A DNA stretch of 60,535 nucleotides from Planococcus sp. APC 4015. GTDB lineage: Bacteria; Actinomycetota; Actinomycetes; Actinomycetales; Microbacteriaceae. The stretch lies in assembly GCA_030407505.1 (NCBI GenBank), contig JASDDH010000022.1, forward strand, positions 1-60,535. Reading direction: 5' to 3'. A program made the translations under genes and the position numbers. Under the pieces are notes generated by a model. That model saw only the letters and a program-made list of their open reading frames with translations, was not told the DNA's origin and searched no databases. Below are positions 1 to 8,959 of the stretch, piece by piece (positions within the stretch are counted from its first letter, which is position 1; each line of letters begins with the position of its first letter).

Positions 1-1
1 C

Positions 2-664
2 TCCCACCCGGTCCCTGATCTCGTCGAAGGGCCGCACCTCGTTCTCGACGACGTCGCGGTGCATCGCGGCGACCTCACCCTCGCACCGGTGTCGTTGCGC
101 ACCGCCCGCGGTCGCGTGACGCTGATCGAGGGACCGAGCGGCGCCGGCAAGTCCAGCGTCTTCGCCGCACTGCGCGGCGCGGCGACCTTCGACGGCATGG
201 CGGCTTTCGACGAGGTCGACGTGCGGCGGCTCGCGCCCGCGTCGTGGCTCGCGTGGTCGGGCCAGCAGCCCGGACTCGTCACCGGTTCGGTGACGGCGAA
301 CGTCGCGCTGGGCGAGGCCGAACCCGATCACGCCCTCGTCGAGCGGGCACTCACGCTCGCGTGTGCCGACGAGATCGATCCCCGACTCGAGCTGGGCGTG
401 CAGGGGTCGGGGCTTTCGGGCGGTCAGGCGCAGCGCGTCGGCGTCGCCCGCGCGTTCTACCGTCGCCTGCGCGGACGGGCGGATGTCGTCGCGCTGGACG
501 AGCCGAGCTCGGCCCTCGATCCCGAGACCGAGGCTCGGCTGTGGGCCGGCATCCGCACGATCGCCGACGAAGGCGCGGCGGTGCTTCTGATCTCGCATCG
601 ACAGAGCGCACGGGCGATCGCCGACGACGTCGTGCGGCTCGAGCCGAGCGAGGTGATCGTGTGA
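2..664 (+). CDS. cydD: CydD, thiol reductant ABC exporter subunit (3' end only)
   Basis: C-terminal ATPase half of a fused membrane-ATPase ABC protein; the 5' part lies before the window. The frame is open from base 2. Visible motifs are Walker A GPSGAGKSS (about 131-157), signature LSGGQAQR (about 413-436) and Walker B VVALDEPSSALD (about 485-520). It ends in GTGA, where cydC begins, so the two are translationally coupled. In known bacteria CydDC exports cysteine and glutathione to the periplasmic side and is needed for cytochrome bd assembly. CydD rather than another exporter is inferred from the coupled CydC. Confidence 0.85.
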   Translation, partial: SHPVPDLVEGPHLVLDDVAVHRGDLTLAPVSLRTARGRVTLIEGPSGAGKSSVFAALRGAATFDGMAAFDEVDVRRLAPASWLAWSGQQPGLVTGSVTANVALGEAEPDHALVERALTLACADEIDPRLELGVQGSGLSGGQAQRVGVARAFYRRLRGRADVVALDEPSSALDPETEARLWAGIRTIADEGAAVLLISHRQSARAIADDVVRLEPSEVIV

Positions 665-2340
665 GGGCGGACGACGCTTCGACGGGCTCAGCGACCGGGG
701 CGGTGCTTCGCGGGGCGATGCCGTCTCTGCGACGCTTCTGGCCGGCGCTCGCCGCGGGCTTCGTCTCGGAGGCATCCGCCGTCGCCCTGCTGGCGACCAG
801 CGCCTGGCTCATCGTCCGGGCAAGCGAGATGCCCCCGGTCCTGTACCTTTCGGTGGCCGTGGTCGGGGTGCGGCTGTTCGCCCTCACCCGCGCGGTGTTC
901 CGCTACCTCGAACGACTCACCGGCCACGACGCCGCGCTGGGCCAGTTGGCGAGCACCCGCGCCGCGATGGTGCGGCAGCTGGTTCCGCTCGCACCCGACG
1001 GACTCGGCCGGACGAGCCGCGGCTCCGTGCTCGGCGCACTCGTGGACGACGTGGACGACCTGCAGAACCTGCCGCTGCGCGTCGTTCAGCCCCTGGTCTC
1101 GTCGGCCGCGGTCGCCGTCGGCGCCGTCGTGTTCGTCACCCTCGTCTGGTGGCCCGCCGGGCTCACCCTGCTGGCGTGCCTCCTCGCCGCCGGCGTCGTC
1201 GCGACGTTCTGGGGCTGGGCGGCGGGCGCCCGCGCCGAGCGCGCGATCGCGCCGCTGCGGGCACGACTGGCGGATGCCGTGCTGGATCACATCGGCAGCC
1301 TCGACGTCCTCGTCGCCTTCGGAGCCGAGGAGCAGAGCCGGGCGCGGATCGCAGCCGCCGACGCCGCCGTCCGGAAGGCCGTCGTGCGTCGGTCGGGCGC
1401 GCAGGCGGGCACCGCTGCGGTCGTCTCTCTGCTCGCGGGCGCGGCGTGCATCGCCGCGATCGCGGTCACGGCGGCGTCGGCCCCGACCCTCGACGGGCCC
1501 TGGCTCGCCGTCGCCGTGCTCGTGCCGATGGCGGTGTTCGAGGTGTTCGCCTCGGTGCCGCTGGCCGCCTCGTCCTGGCGGCAGGTGCGGGCTTCGGCTC
1601 AGCGCATCACCGCATCCGTGCCGGCATCCGTCCCCCGCGAGGTCGTGCGCGAGACTGTTCCCGCCACGGGCTCCGCTCCCCCGCTCGGCCGCGGCCTCCG
1701 ACTGCGCAACGCGTCGGTGCGCTGGCCGGGGGCGAGCTCCCCGGCTCTCCGCGGCGTCGACCTGGATGTGCGGCCCGGCGAGCGCGTTCTCGTCGTCGGA
1801 TCCAGCGGAGCGGGAAAGTCGACTCTCGCGCACGCTCTCGTGCGGTTCCTCGAGACCGACGGCGACTACGAGATCGACGGGCGATCCGTTCACGGCCTGG
1901 CCGGCGACGACGTGCGCCGCACAGTCGGCCTCTGCGAGCAGCGCCCCATGTTGTTCGACGAAGACATCCGCCAGAATCTCCTGTTCGCCCGGGAGGATGC
2001 CACCGACGCAGACCTCGAGGCCGTGCTGGACCGCGTCGGCCTGGGCTCGTGGCTCCGCGAGCGCGGCGGGCTCTCGTCTCGCGTCGGCGAGCGCGGCTCG
2101 CTCGTGTCGGGCGGTCAGGCGCAGCGCATCGCGCTGGCCCGCGCGCTGCTGCGCGGGTTCCCGGTGCTCGTGCTAGACGAGCCGACGGCCGGGGTCGACC
2201 CGGCGGCATCCGACGCCCTGCTCGTCGATCTGCTCAGCGCCATCGGCGAGGACAAGGCCGTCGTGCTGATCTCGCATGTGGCCGTGCCGGCGGAGCTCGT
2301 CGATCGGGTCGTCCGCATCGAGCACGGCCGCATCGTCTGA
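661..2340 (+). CDS. cydC: CydC, thiol reductant ABC exporter subunit
   Basis: 559-aa ABC exporter half, started at the GTG that overlaps the cydD stop. An N-terminal hydrophobic domain (about residues 25-280, beginning AALAAGFVSEASAVALLATS) is followed by an ATPase domain with Walker A SSGAGKST near 380, signature SGGQAQR near 481 and Walker B VLVLDEPTAGVD. It pairs with CydD as a heterodimer in the cytoplasmic membrane. An oddity is that codons about 5-13 (ASTGSATG) are made by one unit of the dispersed CTTCGACAGGCTCAGCGACC-type repeat (673-700), so the element has supplied the protein's N-terminus. Only 3 bp separate the stop from the convergent acetyltransferase gene. Confidence 0.88.
   Translation: MRADDASTGSATGAVLRGAMPSLRRFWPALAAGFVSEASAVALLATSAWLIVRASEMPPVLYLSVAVVGVRLFALTRAVFRYLERLTGHDAALGQLASTRAAMVRQLVPLAPDGLGRTSRGSVLGALVDDVDDLQNLPLRVVQPLVSSAAVAVGAVVFVTLVWWPAGLTLLACLLAAGVVATFWGWAAGARAERAIAPLRARLADAVLDHIGSLDVLVAFGAEEQSRARIAAADAAVRKAVVRRSGAQAGTAAVVSLLAGAACIAAIAVTAASAPTLDGPWLAVAVLVPMAVFEVFASVPLAASSWRQVRASAQRITASVPASVPREVVRETVPATGSAPPLGRGLRLRNASVRWPGASSPALRGVDLDVRPGERVLVVGSSGAGKSTLAHALVRFLETDGDYEIDGRSVHGLAGDDVRRTVGLCEQRPMLFDEDIRQNLLFAREDATDADLEAVLDRVGLGSWLRERGGLSSRVGERGSLVSGGQAQRIALARALLRGFPVLVLDEPTAGVDPAASDALLVDLLSAIGEDKAVVLISHVAVPAELVDRVVRIEHGRIV
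673..700 (+). repeat. Dispersed repeat, single unit, in cydC
   Basis: Matches CTTCGACAGGCTCAGCGACC with one change (GGGCTC for AGGCTC) and a GACG prefix. It lies in frame at the cydC N-terminus. Other copies are at 11729-11817, 12616-12683, 16969-17050 and 41373-41436. Confidence 0.75.
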
Positions 2341-2343
2341 TCG

Positions 2344-2946
2344 TCAGCGCAGGATCATCCCGAACGCCTGCACACCCGGATGCGAATCCAGAGGCGTGAA
2401 TCCGAGGCGGGGGTAGAACGCGAGAGCCCGCGCGTTGTCCGCCGACGTCGCGAGATGCAGTCCGCCGACGCCGCGCGACCGAAGCTCGTCCATCACGGTC
2501 TCGATGAGCCTGCGCCCCCACCCCTGCCCCTGCGCTTCGGGCAGGAGATCGATGTGCAGATGCGCGGGATGATCCGTTCCGTACGGCTCGGCACCGCCGC
2601 GACGACCGTAGGCGTAGATCAGCGTGCCGTCCTGCCTCGTCGATTCGACGTCGGGTCGCGGCCAGCGCGCGCCGCGCTCGGGCCACCACTCGTCGTGGAA
2701 CCAGTCCTCGAACGCGGGGGTGTCATCCGTGGCGACGACGTAGCCCACGACGTCGCCCGTGTCCGACTCGAGCACGAACGCCAGATCCGGATGCCGTGCG
2801 ACATACGGCAGCACGAACACCTCGGCCCAGATGCGGTCATCCTCGAACACGCCGGTCGCGTCTGCCCCGGCATCCGCTGTCCTGAGGCAGATATCGGCGA
2901 GAGCCGGTTCGTCACCGGACCGGAACGGGCGGATGCGGAAGGTCAT
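2344..2946 (-). CDS. GNAT-family N-acetyltransferase
   Basis: 200 aa. The start ATG overlaps the modC stop (ATGA), making it the last gene of the mod operon by position. It has the GNAT fold signs: an acetyl-CoA loop of Q-x-x-G-x-G type in EAQGQGWGRRLIETVM, and the C-terminal ATSADNARALAFYPRLGFTPL. The N-terminal half (IRPFRSGDEPALADICLRTA, then VLPYVARHPDLAFVLES and GYVVATDD) resembles the acetyltransferase-like domain found at the end of eukaryotic O-GlcNAcase and in many actinobacterial single-domain proteins. The substrate is unknown, and a link to molybdate uptake is not implied beyond co-transcription. Confidence 0.8.
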   Translation of the reverse strand: MTFRIRPFRSGDEPALADICLRTADAGADATGVFEDDRIWAEVFVLPYVARHPDLAFVLESDTGDVVGYVVATDDTPAFEDWFHDEWWPERGARWPRPDVESTRQDGTLIYAYGRRGGAEPYGTDHPAHLHIDLLPEAQGQGWGRRLIETVMDELRSRGVGGLHLATSADNARALAFYPRLGFTPLDSHPGVQAFGMILR

Positions 2947-4037
2947 GCACCCACCCCGACGAACCGCACCTCGTCGGGTGCGACACGCAGCAGCACCGGC
3001 TGACCCGGCGCGAGGCCGAGCCCCGCGGTGCGCTCGGCCGAGAGATCGACGGCGACGTCGGGGTCGGCAGTGCGCACACGCACCCCGACGGGCGTCTGCT
3101 CGAGGCGCGTGATCTTCGCGAACCAGTCGCCCGGCGTCGACGGCGCGGGCAGGCGCAGCACCCCCGTCCACGAGGAGGCCTCGACGCGTTCGAGCGCGAC
3201 CGCCGACGGTGCGAAGACGGCCGCGACCGCGCCGTCGTCGATCCCGGATGCCGCGAGCTCGAGCGCTCCGGCGGCGAAGCGTCCTGCCGTCACGCGACCC
3301 GGCACCCGGTTCACTCCCGCGACGGCGGCTGCGAAGCGCGTGGCGGGGCCCGCCAGCACGTCGCGCACGGCCCCCTGCTGCGTGACGCGCCCGTCCTCGA
3401 GGACGACGAGGCGCGTGGCGAGCGAGACCGCATCGACCGCGTCGTGCGTGGCCACGACCGCGGTCGTGTGGGTGCTCGCGAGCTGATCGTGCAGAACGGC
3501 GCGGATGTCGCCCGCCGTCTCGGGATCCAGGGACGCGAGCGGCTCGTCCAGCAGCAGCACCGCCGGCGCCGTCGCCAGTGCGCGCGCAAGGGCCACGCGC
3601 TGCTGCTGCCCGCCCGACAGCTGCGCGGGCCGCCGGTCGCCCATGCCTGCCAGCCCCACCCGCCAGAGCCATTCGTCGGCTTCGGCGCCCGCCACGGTGG
3701 CGGTCGCACCACGCGCACGACGACCGAAGGCGATGTTGGCGTGGGCGGACAGATGCGGGAACAGGTGCGGTTCCTGGCCGAGCAGCACGATCCGTCGCTC
3801 GGACGGCGTCACACGCGTGCGCGGGCGGGGCGCGGCATCCAGGGTGCGGTCATCGAGCGCGACCCTTCCCTCGGTCATCCCCACGAGCCCCGCGATGACC
3901 CCGAGCAGGGTCGACTTGCCCGCGCCGCTCGGGCCCATCAGCGCGACGACCTCGCCGGCCGCGGCGGTGACGTGGGCATCGAGGCGGAACGGCCCCCGTT
4001 CGACGACGATCCGCGCCTCGAGCGCACCCCCGCTCAT
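2943..4037 (-). CDS. modC: ModC, molybdate ABC transporter ATPase
   Basis: 364-aa cytoplasmic ATPase of the molybdate importer. Walker A GPSGAGKST is at residues 35-43, signature LSGGQQQR at about 140-147, and Walker B LLLDEPLASLD at about 161-171. A C-terminal extension of roughly 100 residues (GVNRVPGRVTAG onward) is the expected oxyanion-sensing MOP/TOBE region. The ATG overlaps the modB stop. The assignment as molybdate rather than sulfate or tungstate rests on the ModA/ModB neighbours and the molybdenum-cofactor genes that follow. Confidence 0.9.
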   Translation of the reverse strand: MSGGALEARIVVERGPFRLDAHVTAAAGEVVALMGPSGAGKSTLLGVIAGLVGMTEGRVALDDRTLDAAPRPRTRVTPSERRIVLLGQEPHLFPHLSAHANIAFGRRARGATATVAGAEADEWLWRVGLAGMGDRRPAQLSGGQQQRVALARALATAPAVLLLDEPLASLDPETAGDIRAVLHDQLASTHTTAVVATHDAVDAVSLATRLVVLEDGRVTQQGAVRDVLAGPATRFAAAVAGVNRVPGRVTAGRFAAGALELAASGIDDGAVAAVFAPSAVALERVEASSWTGVLRLPAPSTPGDWFAKITRLEQTPVGVRVRTADPDVAVDLSAERTAGLGLAPGQPVLLRVAPDEVRFVGVGA

Positions 4038-4843
4038 CGGACGGGCTCCGTCCGCCATGCGCGCACGAGCAGCAGCGCGCCGATCGCCGTCACGAGCAGC
4101 AGCAGTGACAGAGCGACCGCGGACCCCTGAGACACGCCCGCGCCGTTGAAGGCCGTGTAGATCGCGAGCGGCATGGTCTGGGTGACGCCCGGGGCGTTGC
4201 CGGCGAAGAGCGCGGTCGCCCCGAATTCGCCGATCGCCCGGGCGAAGCACAGCACGATGCCGGCGACGAGTCCCGGGGCGGCGAGCGGAAGGGTCACCCT
4301 GCCCAGGATCGTCCAGCGACCGGCGCCGAGGGCCGCGGCGGCCTGCTCGTAGCCGACCCCCGTGGTGCGCAGCGCGCCCTCGAGGGCGAGCACGAGGAAC
4401 GGCAGGGCGACGAACACCTGAGCGAGCACGACGGCGCCGGTCGTGAAGGGCACGCGGATACCCCACTCGTCGAGCACGCCTCCGAGCCAGCTGGAACGAC
4501 CGAAGAGGAAGAGCAGCGCCACGCCCCCGACCATCGGCGGAAGCACGAGGGGCACGGTGACGACCGCTCGCAGGATCCCCGCGGTGCGCCGGCCCGCACG
4601 CGCGATCACGAGGGCGAGCGGCACACCGAGTGCGATGCAGACGACCGTGGCGATGAGACCCGTCAGCAACGACAGTCCGAGCGCCGACAGCGCCTGCGGA
4701 GAGGTGATGTCGGCCCAGAGAGTCGACCATTCGACGCGCAGCACGAGCGCGCTGAGCGGCAGCACCAGCAGGGCGAGCCCGATGAGTGCGGGCACGGCCA
4801 GGATCCGCGGGACGAAGCCGCCCGCATCGCGCGCTCGCCTCAC
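4034..4843 (-). CDS. modB: ModB, molybdate ABC transporter permease
   Basis: 269-aa integral membrane permease with about six hydrophobic segments, beginning ILAVPALIGLALLVLPLSAL. The cytoplasmic EAA-type loop is EQAAAALGAGRWTILGRVTL, which contacts ModC. The GTG start overlaps the modA stop, and the stop overlaps the modC start. Length is usual for ModB/CysT-type permeases. Confidence 0.9.
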   Translation of the reverse strand: MRRARDAGGFVPRILAVPALIGLALLVLPLSALVLRVEWSTLWADITSPQALSALGLSLLTGLIATVVCIALGVPLALVIARAGRRTAGILRAVVTVPLVLPPMVGGVALLFLFGRSSWLGGVLDEWGIRVPFTTGAVVLAQVFVALPFLVLALEGALRTTGVGYEQAAAALGAGRWTILGRVTLPLAAPGLVAGIVLCFARAIGEFGATALFAGNAPGVTQTMPLAIYTAFNGAGVSQGSAVALSLLLLVTAIGALLLVRAWRTEPVR

Positions 4844-5619
4844 GGAGCTCCGAATCCGAAGTCGGCCAGCACGGCGCGACCCTCGTCGCTGAGCACGAAG
4901 TCGAGGAACGCGGCCGCCGCGGCGGGGTTCCCGGCATCGGTGAGCATCGTCACAGGGTATCTATTCACGACGTCGGCGGCACCCTCCGCCTGAATCGCCT
5001 CGACGCCCTCCGCCTGGCGCACATCGGTCACGTACACGAGCCCGGCGTCGGCTTCGTCTGCGGCGACCTTGGTCAGCACCGCGGTGACGTTCTGCTCGAT
5101 GCTCGCCGGCTCGACGCGGACGCCGGCAATGTCGAGCAGCGTCGCCGCGGCCGCGCCGCACGGGACCTCGGGTGCGCACAGCAGCACCGTGAGGTCGGGA
5201 TCGCCGAGGCTCTCGAGCCCGGTGACCCGGCCGGGGTTCCCTGCCGGCACCGCGATGACGAGGGTGTTCGTGGCGAACACGGCGGATTCGGTCGCGAGGC
5301 CCGCGTCGATCACCCGGGCCATGTTCTTCTCGTCGGCCGAGGCGAACACGTCGGCGGGGGCGCCCTCGACGAGCTGGGTGGCGAGGGTGCTCGACCCGTC
5401 GTAGACGATCGGCAGCACGTCCAGTGAGGGATGCTGCCGCTCGAACCGCCCGGCGAGCTCGTCGAACGCGGCACCGAGCGACGCGGCGGCATACACCGTG
5501 AGTTCGCCCGACAGTCCGGTCGCAGCATCCGGTGTCGCCGCGGTGGGTCCTCGATCTGCCGCTTGACACCCCGCGAGGGCGAGGGCCGTGACGAGCAGAA
5601 CGGGGACGAGGCGGCGCAC
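4840..5619 (-). CDS. modA: ModA, molybdate-binding lipoprotein
   Basis: 259-aa extracytoplasmic binding protein. The N-terminus RRLVPVLLVTALALAGC is a lipoprotein signal with lipobox Cys at residue 18. The mature part carries the ModA hallmark LTVYAAASLGAAFDELAGRF, the DGSSTLATQL ligand loop and GAPADVFASADEKNM. The start is taken as GTG at 5617-5619, directly behind the TOBE gene stop with 1 bp between, because it places the signal peptide correctly. An upstream in-frame extension in the same frame is shadow coding. Confidence 0.9.
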   Translation of the reverse strand: MRRLVPVLLVTALALAGCQAADRGPTAATPDAATGLSGELTVYAAASLGAAFDELAGRFERQHPSLDVLPIVYDGSSTLATQLVEGAPADVFASADEKNMARVIDAGLATESAVFATNTLVIAVPAGNPGRVTGLESLGDPDLTVLLCAPEVPCGAAAATLLDIAGVRVEPASIEQNVTAVLTKVAADEADAGLVYVTDVRQAEGVEAIQAEGAADVVNRYPVTMLTDAGNPAAAAAFLDFVLSDEGRAVLADFGFGAP

Positions 5620-5620
5620 G

Positions 5621-6013
5621 TCAGCCCTTCGGGGTCTCGACGATGACGGTCGTCGCCTTGACGACGGCGACGGCGAGCGAGCCGGGTTCGAGCGCGAGTT
5701 CGTGCACCGCTTCGGCCGACATGAGCGACACGACGCGATGCGGCCCCGCCTGGATGTCGACCTGCGCCATGACGCCGTCCATCTGCACGCGGGTGACGAG
5801 CCCGACGAAGCGGTTGCGTGCGCTCGAGAGCACGTCCGTCGGGTCGGATGCCGCCTTCGCGAGTTCGACCGCGTGGGCGGCGAGTGCGTCTCCGGCGATG
5901 CGGGTGGGAGCGTCGCCCGTGGTCGCCAGGACGCCACCGTCGACCCAGCGGCGGACGGTGTCGTCGCTCACACCGAGCAGCCGAGCTGCTTCGGAGATGC
6001 GGAAGAAGTCCAT
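5621..6013 (-). CDS. Molybdopterin-binding/TOBE protein with MerR-like HTH
   Basis: 130 aa. Residues 1-50 form an excisionase/MerR-type helix-turn-helix (FFRISEAARLLGVSDDTVRRW). Residues about 65-130 form one Mop/TOBE domain (SARNRFVGLVTRVQMDGVMAQVDI, then VVKATTVIVE) that binds molybdate. It heads the modABC-GNAT operon. By analogy with ModE-type regulators it probably senses molybdate and controls the operon, but it could be a molybdate store; the DNA-binding role is inferred. Confidence 0.85.
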   Translation of the reverse strand: MDFFRISEAARLLGVSDDTVRRWVDGGVLATTGDAPTRIAGDALAAHAVELAKAASDPTDVLSSARNRFVGLVTRVQMDGVMAQVDIQAGPHRVVSLMSAEAVHELALEPGSLAVAVVKATTVIVETPKG

Positions 6014-6156
6014 GAGTCGAGCGTATCAACGCGTGTGCGGTGGGAAGCCTCAGGATTACCCGCTTCTGCGGAATCCGGCCTTCAGACATCTTCCGTGGAC
6101 GCCATGTCACTTCGGCGATCGGGCCGGCCCTCGTCGACGCGGCGTAGCCTGGGCGC
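6014..6156. promoter_or_regulatory. Divergent promoter region, mod operon / moeB operon
   Basis: 143-bp gap between the divergent TOBE and moeB genes. On the plus strand TAGCCT (6145-6150) lies exactly 6 nt before the moeB ATG and no Shine-Dalgarno is present, as expected for a leaderless transcript. On the minus strand a TTGATAC box lies just before the TOBE ATG. I see no convincing molybdate operator palindrome. Confidence 0.45.
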
Positions 6157-7257
6157 ATGCCCCTGCCACCCCTCGTCGAACCGGTCGACAGCCTCGCCGA
6201 CGGCGAGCGCGTGCGCACCGCGCGCCACCGCGCCCTCGCCGGCTTCGGCGACGTCGCCCAGCGCCGCCTCGCCGCGGCTCACGTCGTCGTCGTCGGCGCC
6301 GGCGGCCTCGGGTCGCCGACCGTGCTCGCTCTCGCCTCTGCCGGCGTCGGCGCCCTCTCCGTCATCGACGACGACATCGTCGAACTCTCGAACCTCCAGC
6401 GCCAGGTCATGCACCGCGTCGCCGACGTCGGCGCCCCGAAGGTCGACTCGGCCGTGCGCGTGGCGGCCGAGCTCTCGCCGACGACGGTCGTGCACGCCCT
6501 CCGCGAGCGACTCACCGGCGACAACGCCGAGCGGCTCCTCGCCGGCGCCGATCTCGTGATCGACGGCTCCGACACCTTCCAGACACGGGATGCCGTCGCC
6601 GCCGCGACCGAGCACCTGGGTGTTCCGCTGGTCTGGGGCGTCGTGCAGGAGTTCCACGCGCAGGTCACCGTCTTCTGGACGAACCCGCCTGCCGGCGCCC
6701 CCGCCGTGCGGCTTGCCGACCTCTATCCCTCCGACACCGTCGGCGACGTTCCGACATGCGCGCAGGTCGGCGTGCTCGGCTCGCTCTGCCTGCAGGTCGG
6801 GGGCCTGCTCGCGACCGAGGCGATCAAGCTCATCACCGGCGTCGGCGAACCCCTGCTCGGACGCGTCCTGCTCGTGGACGCACTGCGCGGCCGCTTCGAC
6901 GAAGTGCCCCTGCGCACGGCCGTCGCGACGCGTGCGCCGATGTCGACCGACTCGCCGGCCGTCCCCCACCTCGACACCGCGGCCGTCCACGCCGCCGTCG
7001 ACGCGGGCGCGACGCTCATCGACGTGCGGGAGCCGTCCGAGACGGCGACCGGCGTCATCCCCGGAAGCATCGAGGTTCCCCTCGCCACTCTGCTGACCGA
7101 CCCGCACCGAGCCGGAGCCGGGCCCGTCGTCGTCGTCTGCCAGGTCGGAGCCCGTGCGCTCCGGGCAGCGACCGCGCTTCGCGCATCCGGTATCGACGCG
7201 TCTGTGCTCGCCGGCGGCATCGAGGCCTGGCGACGTGACGCGCAGGTGACCGCGTGA
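6157..7257 (+). CDS. moeB: MoeB/ThiF-like adenylyltransferase fused to rhodanese
   Basis: 366 aa. Residues about 25-255 are an E1-like adenylating domain (VVVVGAGGLGSPTVLALASA nucleotide loop, DDDIVELSNLQRQVMH, DGSDTFQTRD, PTCAQVGVLGS with the conserved Cys). Residues about 270-365 are a rhodanese domain with DVREPSE and persulfide Cys in VVVCQVGARA. It should adenylate the MoaD C-terminus and deliver sulfur to it. The two CxxC zinc pairs usual in MoeB are both absent; the protein has only three cysteines. The start follows a TAGCCT box, and its stop overlaps the moeA GTG. Confidence 0.88.
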   Translation: MPLPPLVEPVDSLADGERVRTARHRALAGFGDVAQRRLAAAHVVVVGAGGLGSPTVLALASAGVGALSVIDDDIVELSNLQRQVMHRVADVGAPKVDSAVRVAAELSPTTVVHALRERLTGDNAERLLAGADLVIDGSDTFQTRDAVAAATEHLGVPLVWGVVQEFHAQVTVFWTNPPAGAPAVRLADLYPSDTVGDVPTCAQVGVLGSLCLQVGGLLATEAIKLITGVGEPLLGRVLLVDALRGRFDEVPLRTAVATRAPMSTDSPAVPHLDTAAVHAAVDAGATLIDVREPSETATGVIPGSIEVPLATLLTDPHRAGAGPVVVVCQVGARALRAATALRASGIDASVLAGGIEAWRRDAQVTA

Positions 7258-8486
7258 GCGATCTCGTCTCGATCGAGGAGCACCTGGCGACGATCCTCGC
7301 CTCCGTCACACCGGTCGGCACCGAAGACCTCGCCCTCGCCGACGCGCGCGGCCGCATCCTCCGCGATCCCGTGCACGCGGCGGTCGACATCCCCGTCTTC
7401 GACAACTCGGCGATGGACGGCTTCGCGGTGATGGCCGACGATGTCGCAGATGCGTCGCCCGAGACCCCGGTGTCGCTGCGCGTGGTCGGCGACCTTCCCG
7501 CGGGCACAGACCTCGACCCGTCGTTCTCCAGCGGTGAAGCGGTGCGCATCATGACCGGGTCGCCCCTGCCGACGGCGGCGACCGGCGTCATCCCCTTCGA
7601 GAGCACCGTCGGCGGTCTCGCGGACTCGCTCGGCGTGATCCAGGTCGTCCGCGCTCCGCGACCGCCGCGCGTGCACATCCGCCGCCGTGGAGAAGACGCC
7701 GTCGTCGGCGACGAGATCCTGCCGGTCGGCGTGCGTCTCGGTGCGCTGCAGACGGCAGCGGTCGCGGCATCCGGAGTCGGCCGCGTCATCGTGGCCCGCG
7801 CACCGCGTGTCGCGGTGATCTCGACCGGATCCGAGCTCGTCGCGCCCGGCAGCCCGCTCCGTCGCGGTCAGATCCCCGAATCGAACAGCGAGCTGCTCGC
7901 CGCCCTCGCCGCCGAGACCGGCGCCGAGGTCGTGCTGCGCACCAGCGTGCCCGACGACGGAGACGGCCCGCGCGAGGCGATCGCGCAGGCCGAGCAGCTC
8001 GGCGCCGATGTGGTCGTCTTCTCGGGCGGCGTCAGCGCCGGCGCGTACGAGGTCGTCAAGAACACGCTCGGCGACGTCATGGTCTTCACGAGAGTGCGGA
8101 TGCAGCCCGGCAAGCCGCAGGCGTTCGGGCGCACACCCGCGGGAACCCTGCTCTTCGGTCTTCCCGGCAACCCGGTCAGCGCCGCGGTCTCGTTCGAGGT
8201 CTTCGTGCGCCCCGCTCTGCTCGCGCTGCAGGGCGCGGCTGACACGACGCGTCCGGTCATCGCGCTGCGTGCCGGCGCCGACTGGCGCACGCCGCCGGAG
8301 CGCACGCAGTACCTGCCCGTCACGATCGACCGGCGAGCTCCTGGCGACTGGCGGGCTCTGCCCGCGACCGCCGGCGGATCCCATCTCGCGGGCGGTCTGG
8401 GACGAGCCGAGGCGTATGCGATCGTCCCGGCGGACACAGCCGCGGTCATGGTCGGCGATCTCGTCGATGTCATGCTGATCTCATGA
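7254..8486 (+). CDS. moeA: MoeA, molybdopterin molybdotransferase
   Basis: 410 aa, full length for the family. The N-terminal motif PVFDNSAMDGFAV is near residues 48-60, the molybdopterin-binding core SGGVSAGAYEVVKNTLG is near 262-278, and GLPGNPVSAAVSFEVFV follows near 303-320. It inserts molybdate into adenylylated molybdopterin. The GTG start lies inside the moeB stop and the end overlaps the moaC start, so translation is coupled along the operon. Confidence 0.93.
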   Translation: MSDLVSIEEHLATILASVTPVGTEDLALADARGRILRDPVHAAVDIPVFDNSAMDGFAVMADDVADASPETPVSLRVVGDLPAGTDLDPSFSSGEAVRIMTGSPLPTAATGVIPFESTVGGLADSLGVIQVVRAPRPPRVHIRRRGEDAVVGDEILPVGVRLGALQTAAVAASGVGRVIVARAPRVAVISTGSELVAPGSPLRRGQIPESNSELLAALAAETGAEVVLRTSVPDDGDGPREAIAQAEQLGADVVVFSGGVSAGAYEVVKNTLGDVMVFTRVRMQPGKPQAFGRTPAGTLLFGLPGNPVSAAVSFEVFVRPALLALQGAADTTRPVIALRAGADWRTPPERTQYLPVTIDRRAPGDWRALPATAGGSHLAGGLGRAEAYAIVPADTAAVMVGDLVDVMLIS

Positions 8487-8959
8487 GCTTCACGCACCTG
8501 GATGCCGCCGGCCACGCCCGCATGGTCGACGTGACCGACAAACAGCCCACGGTGCGCGCCGCCACCGCTCGCGGCTTCGTACGATGCGCCCCGTCGGTCG
8601 TCGAGGCCCTCCGCGACGGATCGGTGCCCAAGGGCGATGTGCTCGCCGTCGCCCGCATCTCGGGCATCCAGGCCGCCAAGCGCACCCCCGAGCTGCTGCC
8701 GCTCGCGCATGTCATCGGCGTCCACGGCGCCACCGTCGATCTCGAGCTCACCGACGGCGGCGTCGCGATCGAGGCGACGGTGCGCACCGCCGACCGCACC
8801 GGTGTCGAGATGGAGGCGCTCACCGCCGTCTCGGTCGCCGCCCTCGCCGTGGTCGACATGGTGAAGGGTCTCGACAAGGGCACGTCGATCGAGAACGTGC
8901 GCATCGTGCGCAAGACCGGCGGCAAGAGCGGCGACTGGAATCGCCCGGGCGAAGAGTGA
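8483..8959 (+). CDS. moaC: MoaC, cyclic pyranopterin monophosphate synthase
   Basis: 158 aa, usual length. It shows the conserved opening MVDVTDKQPTVRAATARG, the core GIQAAKRTPELLPLAHVIG and the end VDMVKGLDKGTSIENVRI. It converts the MoaA product to cyclic pyranopterin monophosphate. MoaA itself is not in this window. ATG overlaps the moeA stop, and the stop overlaps the mobA GTG. Confidence 0.93.
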   Translation: MSFTHLDAAGHARMVDVTDKQPTVRAATARGFVRCAPSVVEALRDGSVPKGDVLAVARISGIQAAKRTPELLPLAHVIGVHGATVDLELTDGGVAIEATVRTADRTGVEMEALTAVSVAALAVVDMVKGLDKGTSIENVRIVRKTGGKSGDWNRPGEE

